Shown here piece after piece: positions 52,577-62,217 of a stretch of 64,000 nucleotides of DNA (position 1 is its first letter; every line of letters starts with the position of its first letter). The notes under the pieces were generated by a model, which saw only the letters and a list, made by a program, of their open reading frames with translations, was not told the DNA's origin and made no database searches. Origin of the DNA: Sphingomonas asaccharolytica NBRC 15499 (lineage in GTDB: Bacteria > Pseudomonadota > Alphaproteobacteria > Sphingomonadales > Sphingomonadaceae). Location: positions 1 through 64,000 of the forward strand of contig NZ_BCYU01000012.1 of the NCBI RefSeq assembly GCF_001598355.1, written 5' to 3'. A program made the position numbers and the translations under genes.

Positions 52577-55500
52577 GGCTTGGTCTCGCTTGCGGGAGGC
52601 TGAACGGGTCGCGCACCCGGCTGGGCCTTGTTCTGCTCGCGGATCAGCGCGGGCAGGTTGCGTTTTATCAGCAGTGTGGGGTCGTAGAAGCTCTGCGCCG
52701 AATCGAGCAGCGAGCGGAATGGCGCGCGGATCTTGACGTTGAACACGAACGGCAGCCGCTGCAACCGGCGGATCAGGAAGTTGGACTTGGTCCCTTCCCC
52801 CTGGCTGACCCCGGCGAAATGCGCTTCGGTGATGACTTCGCCCGCCAGTGGACCGTTGAGCGTCAGATCGAGGTTGCGATAGCGCAGCGACTTGAGCGCC
52901 TGGAATGCCAGATTGCCCCAGGTGCCGACATCCTCCTTGGTGACCTGACCGACATAGGCCAGCGTGCCGCCGCCGGGGCGGACATGCAATTCGCCCTTCT
53001 CGATCCGACCACCGCTGGCATCGAAGATCATCGGCAAGGTGCCGTCGAACACGCCGGTCGCGTTGAGATTCTTGAAGTTGAATTGCTGGAGGAATTGCGC
53101 GGCATCGACCGCCGTCAGCCGGAACGTCAAATGCCGCCCGCCGGGATCGGCGAAATCGAGTAGAGTCGGGGCAAGATCGAGCCGCCCGCCGGCGAACGGC
53201 CAGCGCGCGTCGGTGACCTGGATCTGTTGCGGGCCGAGCAACTGGTAATGGACCACGCCGTCCGAAACCGCGATGCCGGTATCGACCGTCTTGATCGTCG
53301 CGACCTGATCGGGCGCCGACACCATGCCCAGCAAATCGGTGAATCGAATCTCGCCCGACAGGCCGGTCACCGGGCCGAACGCGGCGGCAAGATTGGCATT
53401 CTGCGTGCGGAACACGCCATTGCTGGTCACAGCCTCCCGCGTCCAGGCGATATGGCCGTGGCCGGACACCGTCCCGGCAACATCGGCGATCACGCCTTCG
53501 GTCACCGGGGTCAGCACGTCGGGCTGGAAGGCCTTGGTGAAGGTCAGCCCGGTGACGTCGAGATCGGCCGAGCCCGAACCGCTCGACAGATCGTGTGCGA
53601 TCGCGACATCGGCGACTTTCACCGCTCCGTTCGTCGTGGTCAGCTTGCCGGTCGCGGCGATGCGATTGTCGGCGAGCGTCAGCGCCACGTCGCGACCGGC
53701 AAGCTGATGGAAGCGCGGATCGTGCGCGGCATCCGCCACCGTCAGTCCGCCGCCGACCAGCAGCCGACCCTTATCCATCCGCCAGGTTCCCGTCGCTTGC
53801 GACAGGATCAGCGGCACCGCGCCGATCTGGCCGCCGGCATCGTCGAACTTGCCGCCGATCGACTGGCCGAAACTGCCGTCGAGCGCCGCGATATCGAGCC
53901 GGGTCAGCCGCTCGGGCGCGCCGAGCCGCACCGCTAGGCGATCGAGCATGAAATGGCGATCGCCGAGCCGCAAGGTCGCCTGGGCTGCGGCGAGCGACAG
54001 CGGATTGCCGCCGAGCGCGCCGTTGATCCGAAGGTCGCGCGCCATCGCGCCGCCGCCGATCCGCCCGCCCGCGATCCGGACCATCGCACCGTCGACCGGG
54101 CAGAGCTGAGTCCGGAACCCGCGCGCATCCAATCCGGAGAGACGAAGCCGCGCGATGGCAACAGGCGCGCAGGCAGGATTGACCGCCAGGTTGCCGCGAC
54201 CATCCCATTGCGCGAGCAGCGGCATGCGCAGCCCTTCCATTGCGCCGCCGGGAAGCGGGCCGGACAGTGTCGCATCGCTCTCGATCCGCGTCCGCCCGTC
54301 GAGCCCGGCGCTGAACCTGACCGGCGCGAGCGCGAGCCGCGCGCCGCCGGCTTCGTAAGGCTCCATCGTCGCGGTGCCGGTAATGGGGGCGCCGGCGCGT
54401 TGCTGGTCGAGATGCGCGCTGAGATCGGGCAATCCGCCACCGCCGGCGACCACATCGCCGCGCAGGATGACGCCTCCGTTCGGCCAGACGATCTGCGCGC
54501 CGTTCCGGCTGGTCAGCGTGACGCTCGCGCCGCTATCGGCGACCGCGAGCAGCCGCGACAGCTTGACCGCGCCTCGCCCGCCATCGCTTGCCGCCGACAG
54601 ATCGGCGGACAGGGCGAACTCGCGCGACGCATCGTCGATCGCCCGGGCAAGCCGGGCCGCCAGTGGCGCGAGCGGCGTGCCCGCACCGGACGATCCCCAT
54701 GACCGGAAGGTGACGCGCATCGCCTCGGGCAAAGCGGCGCGTCCAAGCTGCGCCTTGCCGGTGAACGCGCCCTTCGCATCGGCATAACGATAGGCGCCAT
54801 CGATCACCGCCGCCTGGCCGGCAATGCCGCCGCCGCTCAACCGGTCGGCGGTAAGCCGCACGCTGCCCTGGATCCCGCGCGCGGTGCCGGCAAAGCCGAG
54901 CGATCCGGCGATCGCTTCGGCGTTCAGCGACGGCGCGGTCGCGTGATCCGCAGCGAGATTGGCGTGGCCATTCCAGCGATCGAACGTCTGGGCGACCGCC
55001 GCGTCGATATCGGCACGAAGGCGGATGGCGCCGCTGCCGTTGCAGCTTGCCTGGCCCGCGCGCACAGGGCCGCGGAAATGGATCGCATCCGAGCGGATGT
55101 CGATCCTGAGCGCGGCGACCGCCTTGTCGGCGGAGCACGCGCCGCTCGCGATCCGCGCGCTGATCGCCGCCACTTGCCCCTGGAACCCGCCATCGAGCCG
55201 ACCGCTGCCCGACGCCTTCAGCCCGACCACCCCTTGCGGCGCTTCAAGCCGCATGCGGCCATCTTGAAGGTCCAGCCCGATCGCCGGCAGGCGGAATGCG
55301 CCCCCTGCCCCCTTGGGAATCAGCCGGTCGAGCGCGCCCAACGACAGCGCCCCATCGACGATCCGCGCCCGGGTCCGGACATGCCCGGCACGGACACCTG
55401 TCACATGCGCGCCGCCGAAATCGACCGAGGTCTGCACTTCCACCCAATCGGCGACGAGATCTGGATGCGCGGGATCGCCGATGACGATATCGGTCAGCCG

Positions 55501-55731
55501 CTGATGCCCCAGCGCGAGGTCCTCGATCGTATAGCGTGCCGGCACCTTCGCCCGCGACAAGGTATCGTCGATGAAATGCTCGGCGACCGGCTTGCGCACC
55601 AGCCACAGCCCGGCGAGCACGACCAGCAACACCGCGAGCGCGACGCCCAGCCGGAACCGGATGCGGCCGGCGCGCGACGGGCGGGCAATATCTGGCTCGC
55701 TCTCGTTCATCGGCGCCTTATTTATACTCAT
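52573..55731 (-). CDS. ydbH: YdbH-like AsmA-family intermembrane lipid-transport protein
   Basis: 1,052 residues. An N-terminal anchor helix (about 28-45, LGVALAVLLVVLAGLWLV) and then an extended periplasmic beta-rich AsmA/dicarboxylate-tail type protein, ending in GEGTKSNFLIRRLQRLPFVF and a Pro/Gln-rich tail. With YnbE it spans the periplasm as a bridge for phospholipid movement (redundant with TamB and YhdP in E. coli). Gene order ydbH-ynbE-ydbL is preserved with overlapping starts. Confidence 0.9.
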   Translation of the reverse strand: MSINKAPMNESEPDIARPSRAGRIRFRLGVALAVLLVVLAGLWLVRKPVAEHFIDDTLSRAKVPARYTIEDLALGHQRLTDIVIGDPAHPDLVADWVEVQTSVDFGGAHVTGVRAGHVRTRARIVDGALSLGALDRLIPKGAGGAFRLPAIGLDLQDGRMRLEAPQGVVGLKASGSGRLDGGFQGQVAAISARIASGACSADKAVAALRIDIRSDAIHFRGPVRAGQASCNGSGAIRLRADIDAAVAQTFDRWNGHANLAADHATAPSLNAEAIAGSLGFAGTARGIQGSVRLTADRLSGGGIAGQAAVIDGAYRYADAKGAFTGKAQLGRAALPEAMRVTFRSWGSSGAGTPLAPLAARLARAIDDASREFALSADLSAASDGGRGAVKLSRLLAVADSGASVTLTSRNGAQIVWPNGGVILRGDVVAGGGGLPDLSAHLDQQRAGAPITGTATMEPYEAGGARLALAPVRFSAGLDGRTRIESDATLSGPLPGGAMEGLRMPLLAQWDGRGNLAVNPACAPVAIARLRLSGLDARGFRTQLCPVDGAMVRIAGGRIGGGAMARDLRINGALGGNPLSLAAAQATLRLGDRHFMLDRLAVRLGAPERLTRLDIAALDGSFGQSIGGKFDDAGGQIGAVPLILSQATGTWRMDKGRLLVGGGLTVADAAHDPRFHQLAGRDVALTLADNRIAATGKLTTTNGAVKVADVAIAHDLSSGSGSADLDVTGLTFTKAFQPDVLTPVTEGVIADVAGTVSGHGHIAWTREAVTSNGVFRTQNANLAAAFGPVTGLSGEIRFTDLLGMVSAPDQVATIKTVDTGIAVSDGVVHYQLLGPQQIQVTDARWPFAGGRLDLAPTLLDFADPGGRHLTFRLTAVDAAQFLQQFNFKNLNATGVFDGTLPMIFDASGGRIEKGELHVRPGGGTLAYVGQVTKEDVGTWGNLAFQALKSLRYRNLDLTLNGPLAGEVITEAHFAGVSQGEGTKSNFLIRRLQRLPFVFNVKIRAPFRSLLDSAQSFYDPTLLIKRNLPALIREQNKAQPGARPVQPPASETKP

Positions 55732-55805
55732 TACTGGCGACGCTACACGCCGCGACGGCTTCAGGGCAATTGCGCAGCCCCTTATCGCCGATTAACCCGT
55801 AACGG

Positions 55806-56489
55806 ATGGGGGACGTTCCGGAACCGGATCATCTTGGTCACCGCGCGCGGTTGCGGCAGCGGCTGCTCGCCGACGCCGACGGGCTGCTCGACCATGAATT
55901 GATCGAATATCTGCTCGCGCTCGCCATCCCGCGGCGCGACACCAAGCCGCTGGCCTATGCCTTGCTGCGCGAGTTCGGCGGGATCGCCGGCTTGCTGACC
56001 GCAGCGCCCGAGGAACTGGCGCGGGTCAAGGGCATGGGCGAGACGTCGGTCGCCGCGCTCAAGATCGCCCAGGCGACCGCATTGCGCCTGCTGAGGGCCG
56101 AGGTGGCGGAAAAACCATTGCTATCCAACTGGCAAGCCGTGCTCGATTATCTCCGCGCCGACATGGCGCATCACGGCAATGAGCGCGTGCGCGTGCTCCA
56201 CCTCAACACGCGCAACATGCTGATCCGCGACGAGCTGATGAACGAAGGCTCGATCGACGAAGCGCCGGTCTATGTCCGCGAAGTCATCCGCCGCGCGATC
56301 GATTTGAAGTCCGCGTCGATCATCCTGGTGCACAACCATCCCTCGGGCGATCCGTCGCCGAGCCGTGCCGATATCGACCTGACGCGCGCGGTGGTGGAAG
56401 CGGGGAAGAAGATGGGGATCGCGGTGCACGATCATATTATCGTGGGAACCAAGGGATTCGTGAGTTTACGGGGTCAGGGGTTGATTTAG
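55806..56489 (+). CDS. radC: RadC-family JAMM-domain DNA-associated protein
   Basis: 227 residues. An N-terminal helix-hairpin-helix region (LLREFGGIAGLLTAAPEELA, VKGMGETSVAALKIAQATAL) and the JAB1/MPN-type domain with metal motif HNHPSGDPSPSRAD. Divergent from ydbH across a 74-bp gap. The name is historical; direct repair function of RadC is not proven. Confidence 0.95.
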   Translation: MGDVPEPDHLGHRARLRQRLLADADGLLDHELIEYLLALAIPRRDTKPLAYALLREFGGIAGLLTAAPEELARVKGMGETSVAALKIAQATALRLLRAEVAEKPLLSNWQAVLDYLRADMAHHGNERVRVLHLNTRNMLIRDELMNEGSIDEAPVYVREVIRRAIDLKSASIILVHNHPSGDPSPSRADIDLTRAVVEAGKKMGIAVHDHIIVGTKGFVSLRGQGLI

Positions 56490-56595
56490 TCCGCCCGGAA
56501 TGCGGGCCGCTCATTCTGGCCCATAGTCGCATGAGGGCGCTCGATGTGCTAAACTGAGAGGCCCGTAGGACCGCAAGGGCAATACGAAACGGAGC

Positions 56596-56943
56596 ATGCA
56601 GGTGACGGATAGTCGGACGCCGAAAAAGAGCGAGACGATCGAAATCCGGTTGTCATACGAAGCCAAATCCACCTTCGTCCGTCGCTGCCGCGACGATGGC
56701 GTTTCGGCGAGCGAGGCGATCAGAACCCTGATCGACGCCAGGATAGCGGACCGCGACGGCCGGCCGGCCGGGCGGCGGGCGCGCCGGCACACCATCGCCG
56801 CGATAATCGCCGGCATGGTGCTCGGCGCGGGTGTCGCCGTCCCCGCTTTGGCGCATGGAAACCAGACCAGCCACGCCGCCTTCGATCAACTCGATAGCAA
56901 TCATGACGGTATGTTGAGTTACGACGAATTCAGCGGCCGTTGA
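56596..56943 (+). CDS. Small protein with RHH-like N-terminus, one TM helix and one EF-hand
   Basis: 115 residues. N-terminal KSETIEIRLSYEAKSTFVRR, DDGVSASEAIRTLIDARI has the strand-helix-helix pattern of ribbon-helix-helix domains. A basic linker (55-65) leads to a hydrophobic helix (67-86, TIAAIIAGMVLGAGVAVPAL), then a perfect EF-hand loop at 100-111 (D-S-N-H-D-G-M-L-S-Y-D-E). The protein would put a possible DNA-binding half in the cytoplasm and a calcium site outside. GGAG lies just upstream of the ATG. Confidence 0.65.
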   Translation: MQVTDSRTPKKSETIEIRLSYEAKSTFVRRCRDDGVSASEAIRTLIDARIADRDGRPAGRRARRHTIAAIIAGMVLGAGVAVPALAHGNQTSHAAFDQLDSNHDGMLSYDEFSGR

Positions 56944-57033
56944 GGCGCCAGCCCGACTGTCCGGACCAAATTTAGGGCGTGTCCGGACACGGCATCGCTG
57001 GCGTTGAGCACCGTCCTGCGGCTTCCTCGGGGC

Positions 57034-57888
57034 ATGACAGACGCCGACACCAATCCGCCGCGCCGCTTCCGCTGGTACAAGGAGATCCGTGACCTGACGG
57101 GCCTCATCCTTCTCATCGTGGCCTTTCAGAGCCTCGTTGCCAAGCTCTTCTATATTCCATCGGAATCCATGATGCCGACGCTGCTGGTCGGAGATCGGCT
57201 TGTGGTCAGCAAATGGCCATATGGCTGGTCCTACACATCGCCGATCCTGCACCTACTCCCATTCATGCCGGGGCGGCTTTTCGGCCGGCTGCCCGATCGT
57301 GGCGACATCGTCATCGTGACGCCCCCGGACGCCGGCCGGCGCGGAGAAGACTTGATCAAGAGGGTGATCGGACTGCCCGGCGACGTCGTCCGGATGACCG
57401 GTGGCCGCCTTTGGCTCAACGGGCGGCCGCTCCCCGTACAGGATGGAGGCGATCGTCTGATGCCGATCGACGGGAACTTTCACTGCGACGCGCACGATCC
57501 GGATCCCGAGCGATCGTTCCCCGGCTTCGCGGCCGCGAGGATCACCGGCGCCGATGGCCGGGCCTATTGCCGGCTCCACATCGTCCGGGAAACGCTCCCC
57601 AACGGCCGCTCCTATGACACGATCGATTTCGGGCCTAGCGCAGAGGACGATTTCCCGGCCTATAAAGTACCGGCGGCGCACGTCTTTCTGATGGGCGACA
57701 ACCGCGACATGAGCGCGGACAGCCGAGTCCCTACCGGATTGAACGGCCTGGGCGGCGCCGTTCCGATCGAGAATATTGGGGGAAGAGCGGAATTCGTCAC
57801 TTACTCGCTCGACGGGAGTGCGACGTGGAACCCCGTCACCTGGCTCTCGATGTTCCGTGGCGGCCGGAGCGGCATCTCGCTCCGTTGA
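57034..57888 (+). CDS. lepB: Signal peptidase I (LepB paralog)
   Basis: 284 residues. N-terminal membrane helix (about 20-38), nucleophile Ser45 in PSESMMPTLL, Lys109 in DLIKRVIGLPGD, and the box MGDNRDMSADSR, as in Gram-negative type I peptidases. Cleaves signal peptides at the periplasmic face. Start at MTDADTN; an upstream TTG at 57004 adds ten residues. Not in the usual lepA/rnc context, so may be a second copy. Confidence 0.92.
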   Translation: MTDADTNPPRRFRWYKEIRDLTGLILLIVAFQSLVAKLFYIPSESMMPTLLVGDRLVVSKWPYGWSYTSPILHLLPFMPGRLFGRLPDRGDIVIVTPPDAGRRGEDLIKRVIGLPGDVVRMTGGRLWLNGRPLPVQDGGDRLMPIDGNFHCDAHDPDPERSFPGFAAARITGADGRAYCRLHIVRETLPNGRSYDTIDFGPSAEDDFPAYKVPAAHVFLMGDNRDMSADSRVPTGLNGLGGAVPIENIGGRAEFVTYSLDGSATWNPVTWLSMFRGGRSGISLR

Positions 57889-58048
57889 CAGGCTCAACAC
57901 CATCCCCGATACTCCCGCCCAGAGCGCATCTGGAGCGCCACCTGTCCGCGGCAAGGGAGCTTCTCCCATCCAGCTGAAAACGATACTTACGAACCCTTCT
58001 TCCGGCCTTTCGTAAGCGGACGTCTGGCATTTGGAAGGAAGGTTTCCG

Positions 58049-59719
58049 ATGCGCCGTACGCTCACGCCCAAAACCAATCTCGACACCCTGCGCAAGGACG
58101 CCAAGCGCTGGCTGAAAGCCATTCGCGCGGGCGATGATGCCGCGATCGCGCGGCTCCGCGAGTCCGGGGTGAAACTCTCCGGTGATCCCGCGTTGCGCGA
58201 CGTGCACCAGGCGCTGGCGCTCGACTATGGCTGCGAAAGCTGGATCGCGCTCAAGGCCGCGATCGCCGATCTCGCGCTCGATCGCCAGAGCTATGCCGAG
58301 CGGCTCGACCAGGTCTTGCGGCATGGTTGGGATGGCGATCCAGCCGTCGCGCGGCGGATCGTCGATCGCCACCCCGTCGTTGCTCGCGACAACATATTCA
58401 CCGCTGCGACGTGCGGCGATGTCGAGGAGGTCGAGCGGCGATTGGCGCGCGATCCCGGTGCCGCGGTCGCGGAGGGCGGTCCGAAGAATTGGACCGCGCT
58501 CGCTTATGTCGCTTATGGCCGGCTCGACCCCACTAACGGCGTGGCGATAGCGCGGCTGTTGCTGGCGGCGGGCGCGGACCCCAACTTCTCGTTCAACGAC
58601 GGTTGGGACAATGCCTTCACCCTGGTGACCGGCGCGATCGGTCTGGGCGAAGGCGCCAAGCCGAGCCATCCGCAGGCGGCCGAGCTGGTCGACTTGCTGG
58701 TCGCCGCCGGCGCGTCGCCGTTCGACACCCAGGCGCTCTACAACATCTCGATCGTCGGCCACGACGTCTATTGGTACGATCTGCTGTGGCGGCATTGCGA
58801 GGCGCAGGGCATTACCGAACGCTGGCGCGATGCGGTCAGCTATCGCATCGGTGGGAACCGGCCGCTCAACCCGCTCGACTATCTGCTCGGCAACGCGGTC
58901 GGCCAGAACCATCTGGCGCGCGCCGAATGGCTGCTCGTGCGCGGCGCCAATCCCGATACGCCGCATGCTTATACCGGACAACCGGTCCATGCGCTGGCGC
59001 AGCTTTCCGGATTCGTCGACATGGCCGCTCTGCTCGAGCGTCATGGCGCGATGCCGGTGGCGTTGAGCGGCGCGCAGGCGTTCCGGGCCGCCTGCCTGCG
59101 CGGTGACGAAGCGAGCGCGCGGACGCTGCTCGCCGGCGACCCGCGTCTGGTGACCAGCCCCGCTTTGCTGCTGGCCGCCGCCGAATTCGGCAACGCGCCG
59201 GCCATAACCTTGTTATTGTCGCTGGGTGCCGAAGTCAGCGGATGCGACCATGAAGGTATCACCCCGCTGCACCGCGCGGTGCAGTCGGGTTCGCTGGAGG
59301 CGGCCAATTTGCTGATCGCCGCGGGTGCCGAGATCGACCGCCGGGAGCGCAAGTGGAACGGGACGCCGCTCAGCTGGGCAGTGGTGCTCGGGCGGCCGCG
59401 GATGGTGGATCTGCTCGCACCGTTGAGCCGCGATATGTGGCCGCTGGTCCATCTCGGACTGACGCAGCGGCTCGATGCCGTGCTCAGCGTCGAGCCCGAA
59501 CTGGCCAATCGAGCGCGGGTGAACGACGATACGCCCACGCCGCTGTTCAATTTGCCCGACGACGAGGACCAAGCGGTCGACGTCGCGCGCATCCTGCTGC
59601 GCCATGGCGCCGATCCGCGGATGCGCAACAAGAGCGGCCAGACCGCGATCGACGCGGCGCGGCGGCGCGATCTCGACGAAGCGGCAGAAGTGATGGAGGG
59701 CTGGCGCCATGACGGCTGA
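58049..59719 (+). CDS. Ankyrin-repeat protein
   Basis: 556 residues. About eight ankyrin repeats, clearest at 160-260, 320-360, 390-470 (for example GITPLHRAVQSGSLEAANLL) and the last DVARILLRHGADPRMRNKS. Residues 1-90 (PKTNLDTLRKDAKRWLKAIR ... DYGCESWIALKAAI) are a conserved N-terminal module seen in such proteobacterial proteins. Ankyrin repeats bind proteins; the partner is unknown. Overlaps the DUF5990 gene by 11 bp. Confidence 0.9.
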   Translation: MRRTLTPKTNLDTLRKDAKRWLKAIRAGDDAAIARLRESGVKLSGDPALRDVHQALALDYGCESWIALKAAIADLALDRQSYAERLDQVLRHGWDGDPAVARRIVDRHPVVARDNIFTAATCGDVEEVERRLARDPGAAVAEGGPKNWTALAYVAYGRLDPTNGVAIARLLLAAGADPNFSFNDGWDNAFTLVTGAIGLGEGAKPSHPQAAELVDLLVAAGASPFDTQALYNISIVGHDVYWYDLLWRHCEAQGITERWRDAVSYRIGGNRPLNPLDYLLGNAVGQNHLARAEWLLVRGANPDTPHAYTGQPVHALAQLSGFVDMAALLERHGAMPVALSGAQAFRAACLRGDEASARTLLAGDPRLVTSPALLLAAAEFGNAPAITLLLSLGAEVSGCDHEGITPLHRAVQSGSLEAANLLIAAGAEIDRRERKWNGTPLSWAVVLGRPRMVDLLAPLSRDMWPLVHLGLTQRLDAVLSVEPELANRARVNDDTPTPLFNLPDDEDQAVDVARILLRHGADPRMRNKSGQTAIDAARRRDLDEAAEVMEGWRHDG

Positions 59720-60170
59720 AAAATCGGAACTCCCGCTGCGCATCGTGGTCGACCAGCCGATCCCGGGCGTCGCGCTCGCGTTGCAACGCGGCAGCGGTGC
59801 GAAATTCGACCTGGTCGGCCCGGTCCAGGCGTCCGTCGACGCGCTCGTGTTCGATCTCGACATTAACGTGGACGGCAGCACTGCCGCGGGCGGACCGCGG
59901 TTGCTCGGGCCGTTCGTCCAAGGACCGCCGACCGCGCGGTTCGTCTATATCAATGTCGGTGCGAGCGCCGGACAGATCGGATCGCCATGGCAGCGCCGGG
60001 TCAAAGTCCCGCTCGGCGCGATTGGCTGGCAAGCGATCGAGGCGCTGGCGCCGGGCGAGCGCCTGACCGCGCATATCGCCAGCAGGGGCCGCGACGGCAC
60101 TCCCGCCTGCGCGACCGTGCCAATCCTGCCGCCGGGCTGGATGCCTAGGCGATCGTCTGCGCCCGGATGA
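59709..60170 (+). CDS. DUF5990-family protein
   Basis: 153 residues. Beta-rich domain with PLRIVVDQPIPGVALALQRG, GPFVQGPPTARFVYINVG and WQRRVKVPLGAIGW, the signature of the DUF5990 family. Function unknown. Its start overlaps the ankyrin gene, so they are co-translated. Its last 26 bp overlap the end of the convergent lipoprotein gene. Confidence 0.8.
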   Translation: MTAEKSELPLRIVVDQPIPGVALALQRGSGAKFDLVGPVQASVDALVFDLDINVDGSTAAGGPRLLGPFVQGPPTARFVYINVGASAGQIGSPWQRRVKVPLGAIGWQAIEALAPGERLTAHIASRGRDGTPACATVPILPPGWMPRRSSAPG

Positions 60171-60447
60171 CTTTGAAATTATCCTTGCGGATGGTCAGGC
60201 GCAGCACCGGGCCTGGCCTTGGCGGAGGCTCGACCTCGACCACCCAGGTATCCGCGGCATCCTGGATCGAATAATGTTCGCGAGGCTCGGGCGACAGGCA
60301 GTCGCCGGCCATCCCGACCTTACGCGCGAACAACTGAGCTGACGCCAGCGCCTTTCGGGTCTCGGGACCCAGCGGCGCTGAGGGCTGAGGCTGCGGCCGA
60401 GAACACGCCGTCGCAACAAGCAGGACAAGGGGGAGGAGCCGAGTCAC
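60145..60447 (-). CDS. Small lipoprotein of unknown function
   Basis: 100 residues. Lipobox VATAC with Cys15, then a Pro/Gln-rich stretch and a compact domain with CLSPEPREHYSIQDAADTWV, LRLTIRKDNFKVIRAQT. Related in pattern to small periplasmic proteins of sphingomonads; no named family. Convergent overlap with DUF5990. Confidence 0.65.
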   Translation of the reverse strand: MTRLLPLVLLVATACSRPQPQPSAPLGPETRKALASAQLFARKVGMAGDCLSPEPREHYSIQDAADTWVVEVEPPPRPGPVLRLTIRKDNFKVIRAQTIA

Positions 60448-60510
60448 TCAGATATGAGATCACATTACATTTTGTTGCACAAGCTGGTTTGCGCTATCTG
60501 ATCGCTAAAG

Positions 60511-60653
60511 CCCTCTCCCGCTGCGGGAGAGGGTTGGGTGAGGGTCTTCTTTCTTCTTCCAACCGAGGTGCGAAACAAGAAGAAAGAAGACCCTCACCCT
60601 CCCCCCCGCCTGACGGCGGCGGGCCCCTCCCTCTCCCGCTAGCGGGAGAGGGA
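60511..60653. repeat. Composite extragenic palindrome, family 4
   Basis: CCCTCTCCCGC (60511) repeats as an inverted block near 60630-60653, each flanking its own GCGGGAGAGGG. Inside lies a perfect 23-bp stem: 60536-60558 (GGGTGAGGGTCTTCTTTCTT...) with 60577-60599. The composite structure looks like a REP-derived element. Confidence 0.7.
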
Positions 60654-60706
60654 AAAAGGCGAAGGGATTTGTAACGAAATCCCCGTGGCCGCGCGTGGCG
60701 CAAGAT

Positions 60707-60943
60707 CTAGCCCGGCCCTGACTGCCCCGCGATCACCTTCAACCACGGCGCCGCGTGGAACACGCTCATCAGCAGGTACATCGGCACCATCCCGCCCAAC
60801 GGGAAACCTGCCGTCCCCGAACATAACACCATCGGACCACCGCCGAGGCTCGTAAGCACCGCCATCGCCGCGAAGGTCGGCGATGCCGCCAGGCCCAGCC
60901 ATTTGGCGAGCCCGGCGCCGCCGGCCGTGCCTGCGGCGATCAT
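60707..60943 (-). CDS. Small membrane protein in the arsR-DUF899 operon
   Basis: 78 residues. Two or three hydrophobic segments (about 20-45 and 48-70; GFPLGGMVPMYLLMSVFHAA). No known family. Its ATG overlaps the DUF899 stop (ATGA), so it belongs to that operon. Confidence 0.65.
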   Translation of the reverse strand: MIAAGTAGGAGLAKWLGLAASPTFAAMAVLTSLGGGPMVLCSGTAGFPLGGMVPMYLLMSVFHAAPWLKVIAGQSGPG

Positions 60944-61704
60944 GCTTGGTCCTCCTTGCGGAACGCCGCTTCTCCTGCATCCGATATCTCGACCCATTTG
61001 GGATCGGGCGCTTCTTGCTCGGCCTCGTAATTGTCGTGCCAGTTCCACCACTTATAGGGCGGCGTCTGCGGATAGCCCTCGGGCGAATCCTCCCACATTT
61101 CCTGCCGACCCAGCGGCGTGATGTCGAGAAAGTTCCAGGTCGTGCCCATCGCCTCATCGCCGCGATTATTGATGAAATAGGTGCGATAGATCTGCCCGTC
61201 CTCCCGGATGAAAACGTTATGGCCATGCCATTCGTCCACCCCGAAATCGGCGTCGAAACTGTCGGTGATCGTGTACCAGGGCATGTCCCAGCCCATCCGC
61301 GCCTTCAGCCGCGCGATATCGGATTGCGGCGCGCGCGAGGCATAGGCCAGCGTGGTGTCGCGGGCATTGAGATGGGCGAGATGCGCAACCTGATCGGCAC
61401 CGAATGAGCAGCCGCGGCAGCCATGATCCGGCCAGCCAAACACGCCGGGCTCGAAAAAGGCGCGATAGACGATGAGCTGGCGCCGGCCCTCGAACAGATC
61501 GAGCAGGCTCACTGCGCCATCGGGTCCTTCGAACCGATAATCCTTGTCGACCAGCATCCACGGCATCCGCCGGCGCTCGGCGGCGAGCGCGTCGCGGGCG
61601 CGGGAGAAGGCCTTCTCCTTGACCAGCGTGCGCTCCCACGCCGCGGTCCAATCGGAAGCCGGGACCGTCGGCGGGCGGTTCTCGAGCTTGCTGTCCTGTT
61701 GCAT
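60940..61704 (-). CDS. DUF899 thioredoxin-like family protein
   Basis: 254 residues. Matches DUF899: WTAAWERTLVKEKAFSRARD, the central GCRGCSFGADQVAHLAHLNA with a CxxC, and FIREDGQIYRTYFINNRGDE followed by WNFLDITPLGRQ. The fold is thioredoxin-like; the CxxC suggests redox activity, but function is unproven. Third gene of a minus-strand operon after arsR and AHSA1. Confidence 0.9.
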   Translation of the reverse strand: MQQDSKLENRPPTVPASDWTAAWERTLVKEKAFSRARDALAAERRRMPWMLVDKDYRFEGPDGAVSLLDLFEGRRQLIVYRAFFEPGVFGWPDHGCRGCSFGADQVAHLAHLNARDTTLAYASRAPQSDIARLKARMGWDMPWYTITDSFDADFGVDEWHGHNVFIREDGQIYRTYFINNRGDEAMGTTWNFLDITPLGRQEMWEDSPEGYPQTPPYKWWNWHDNYEAEQEAPDPKWVEISDAGEAAFRKEDQA

Positions 61705-61734
61705 GACATTCCTCCTGATCAGAAAGGTTTGCGC

Positions 61735-62217
61735 TCACCGCGCCTTGGTCGACGCCTCTTCTTCGGTCACCGCGCCGATCCGGCCGATCACCTGGCTCCA
61801 GCCGCCGCTCATGTTGCGATAGGCGGTCTCGTTCCTCGGCAGGACGAAGCCCGAATGAACGACCCGCAAGCGGGTGCCGCCATCGACCTCTTCCAGCGTG
61901 AAAGTGACGATCGTGTCGAGCCGCGATCCATAGCCGACATTGGCCTCATCGCCGCCCTTCCACGAATAGGATAGGCGCTCGCCTGGCACGACCTCGAGCA
62001 CTTCGCACTGGATCGTCCCGTCCCATGCGCCGGCCGGTGAGGTCTTGTAGGTGAAACGATTGCCGACCACCGCCTCATATCCGGTCGGCGTCATGTTGAG
62101 CCAACGCCCCATCAGGTCGCTGGTGGCCAGCGTCTTCCACACCGTGGCGGGCGCATGGGGAAACACTTCGTCGATCACGATTTCTCGCGCATCGGCGGAC
62201 AAAGCAATGTCGGTCAC
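61735..62217 (-). CDS. SRPBCC/AHSA1-family protein
   Basis: 160 residues. START-like helix-grip fold: FPHAPATVWKTLATSDLMGR, RFTYKTSPAGAWDGTIQCEV, FTLEEVDGGTRLRVVHSGF. AHSA1-type proteins adjacent to ArsR are common; they probably bind a hydrophobic ligand. Overlaps arsR by 4 bp (ATGA). Confidence 0.9.
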   Translation of the reverse strand: MTDIALSADAREIVIDEVFPHAPATVWKTLATSDLMGRWLNMTPTGYEAVVGNRFTYKTSPAGAWDGTIQCEVLEVVPGERLSYSWKGGDEANVGYGSRLDTIVTFTLEEVDGGTRLRVVHSGFVLPRNETAYRNMSGGWSQVIGRIGAVTEEEASTKAR

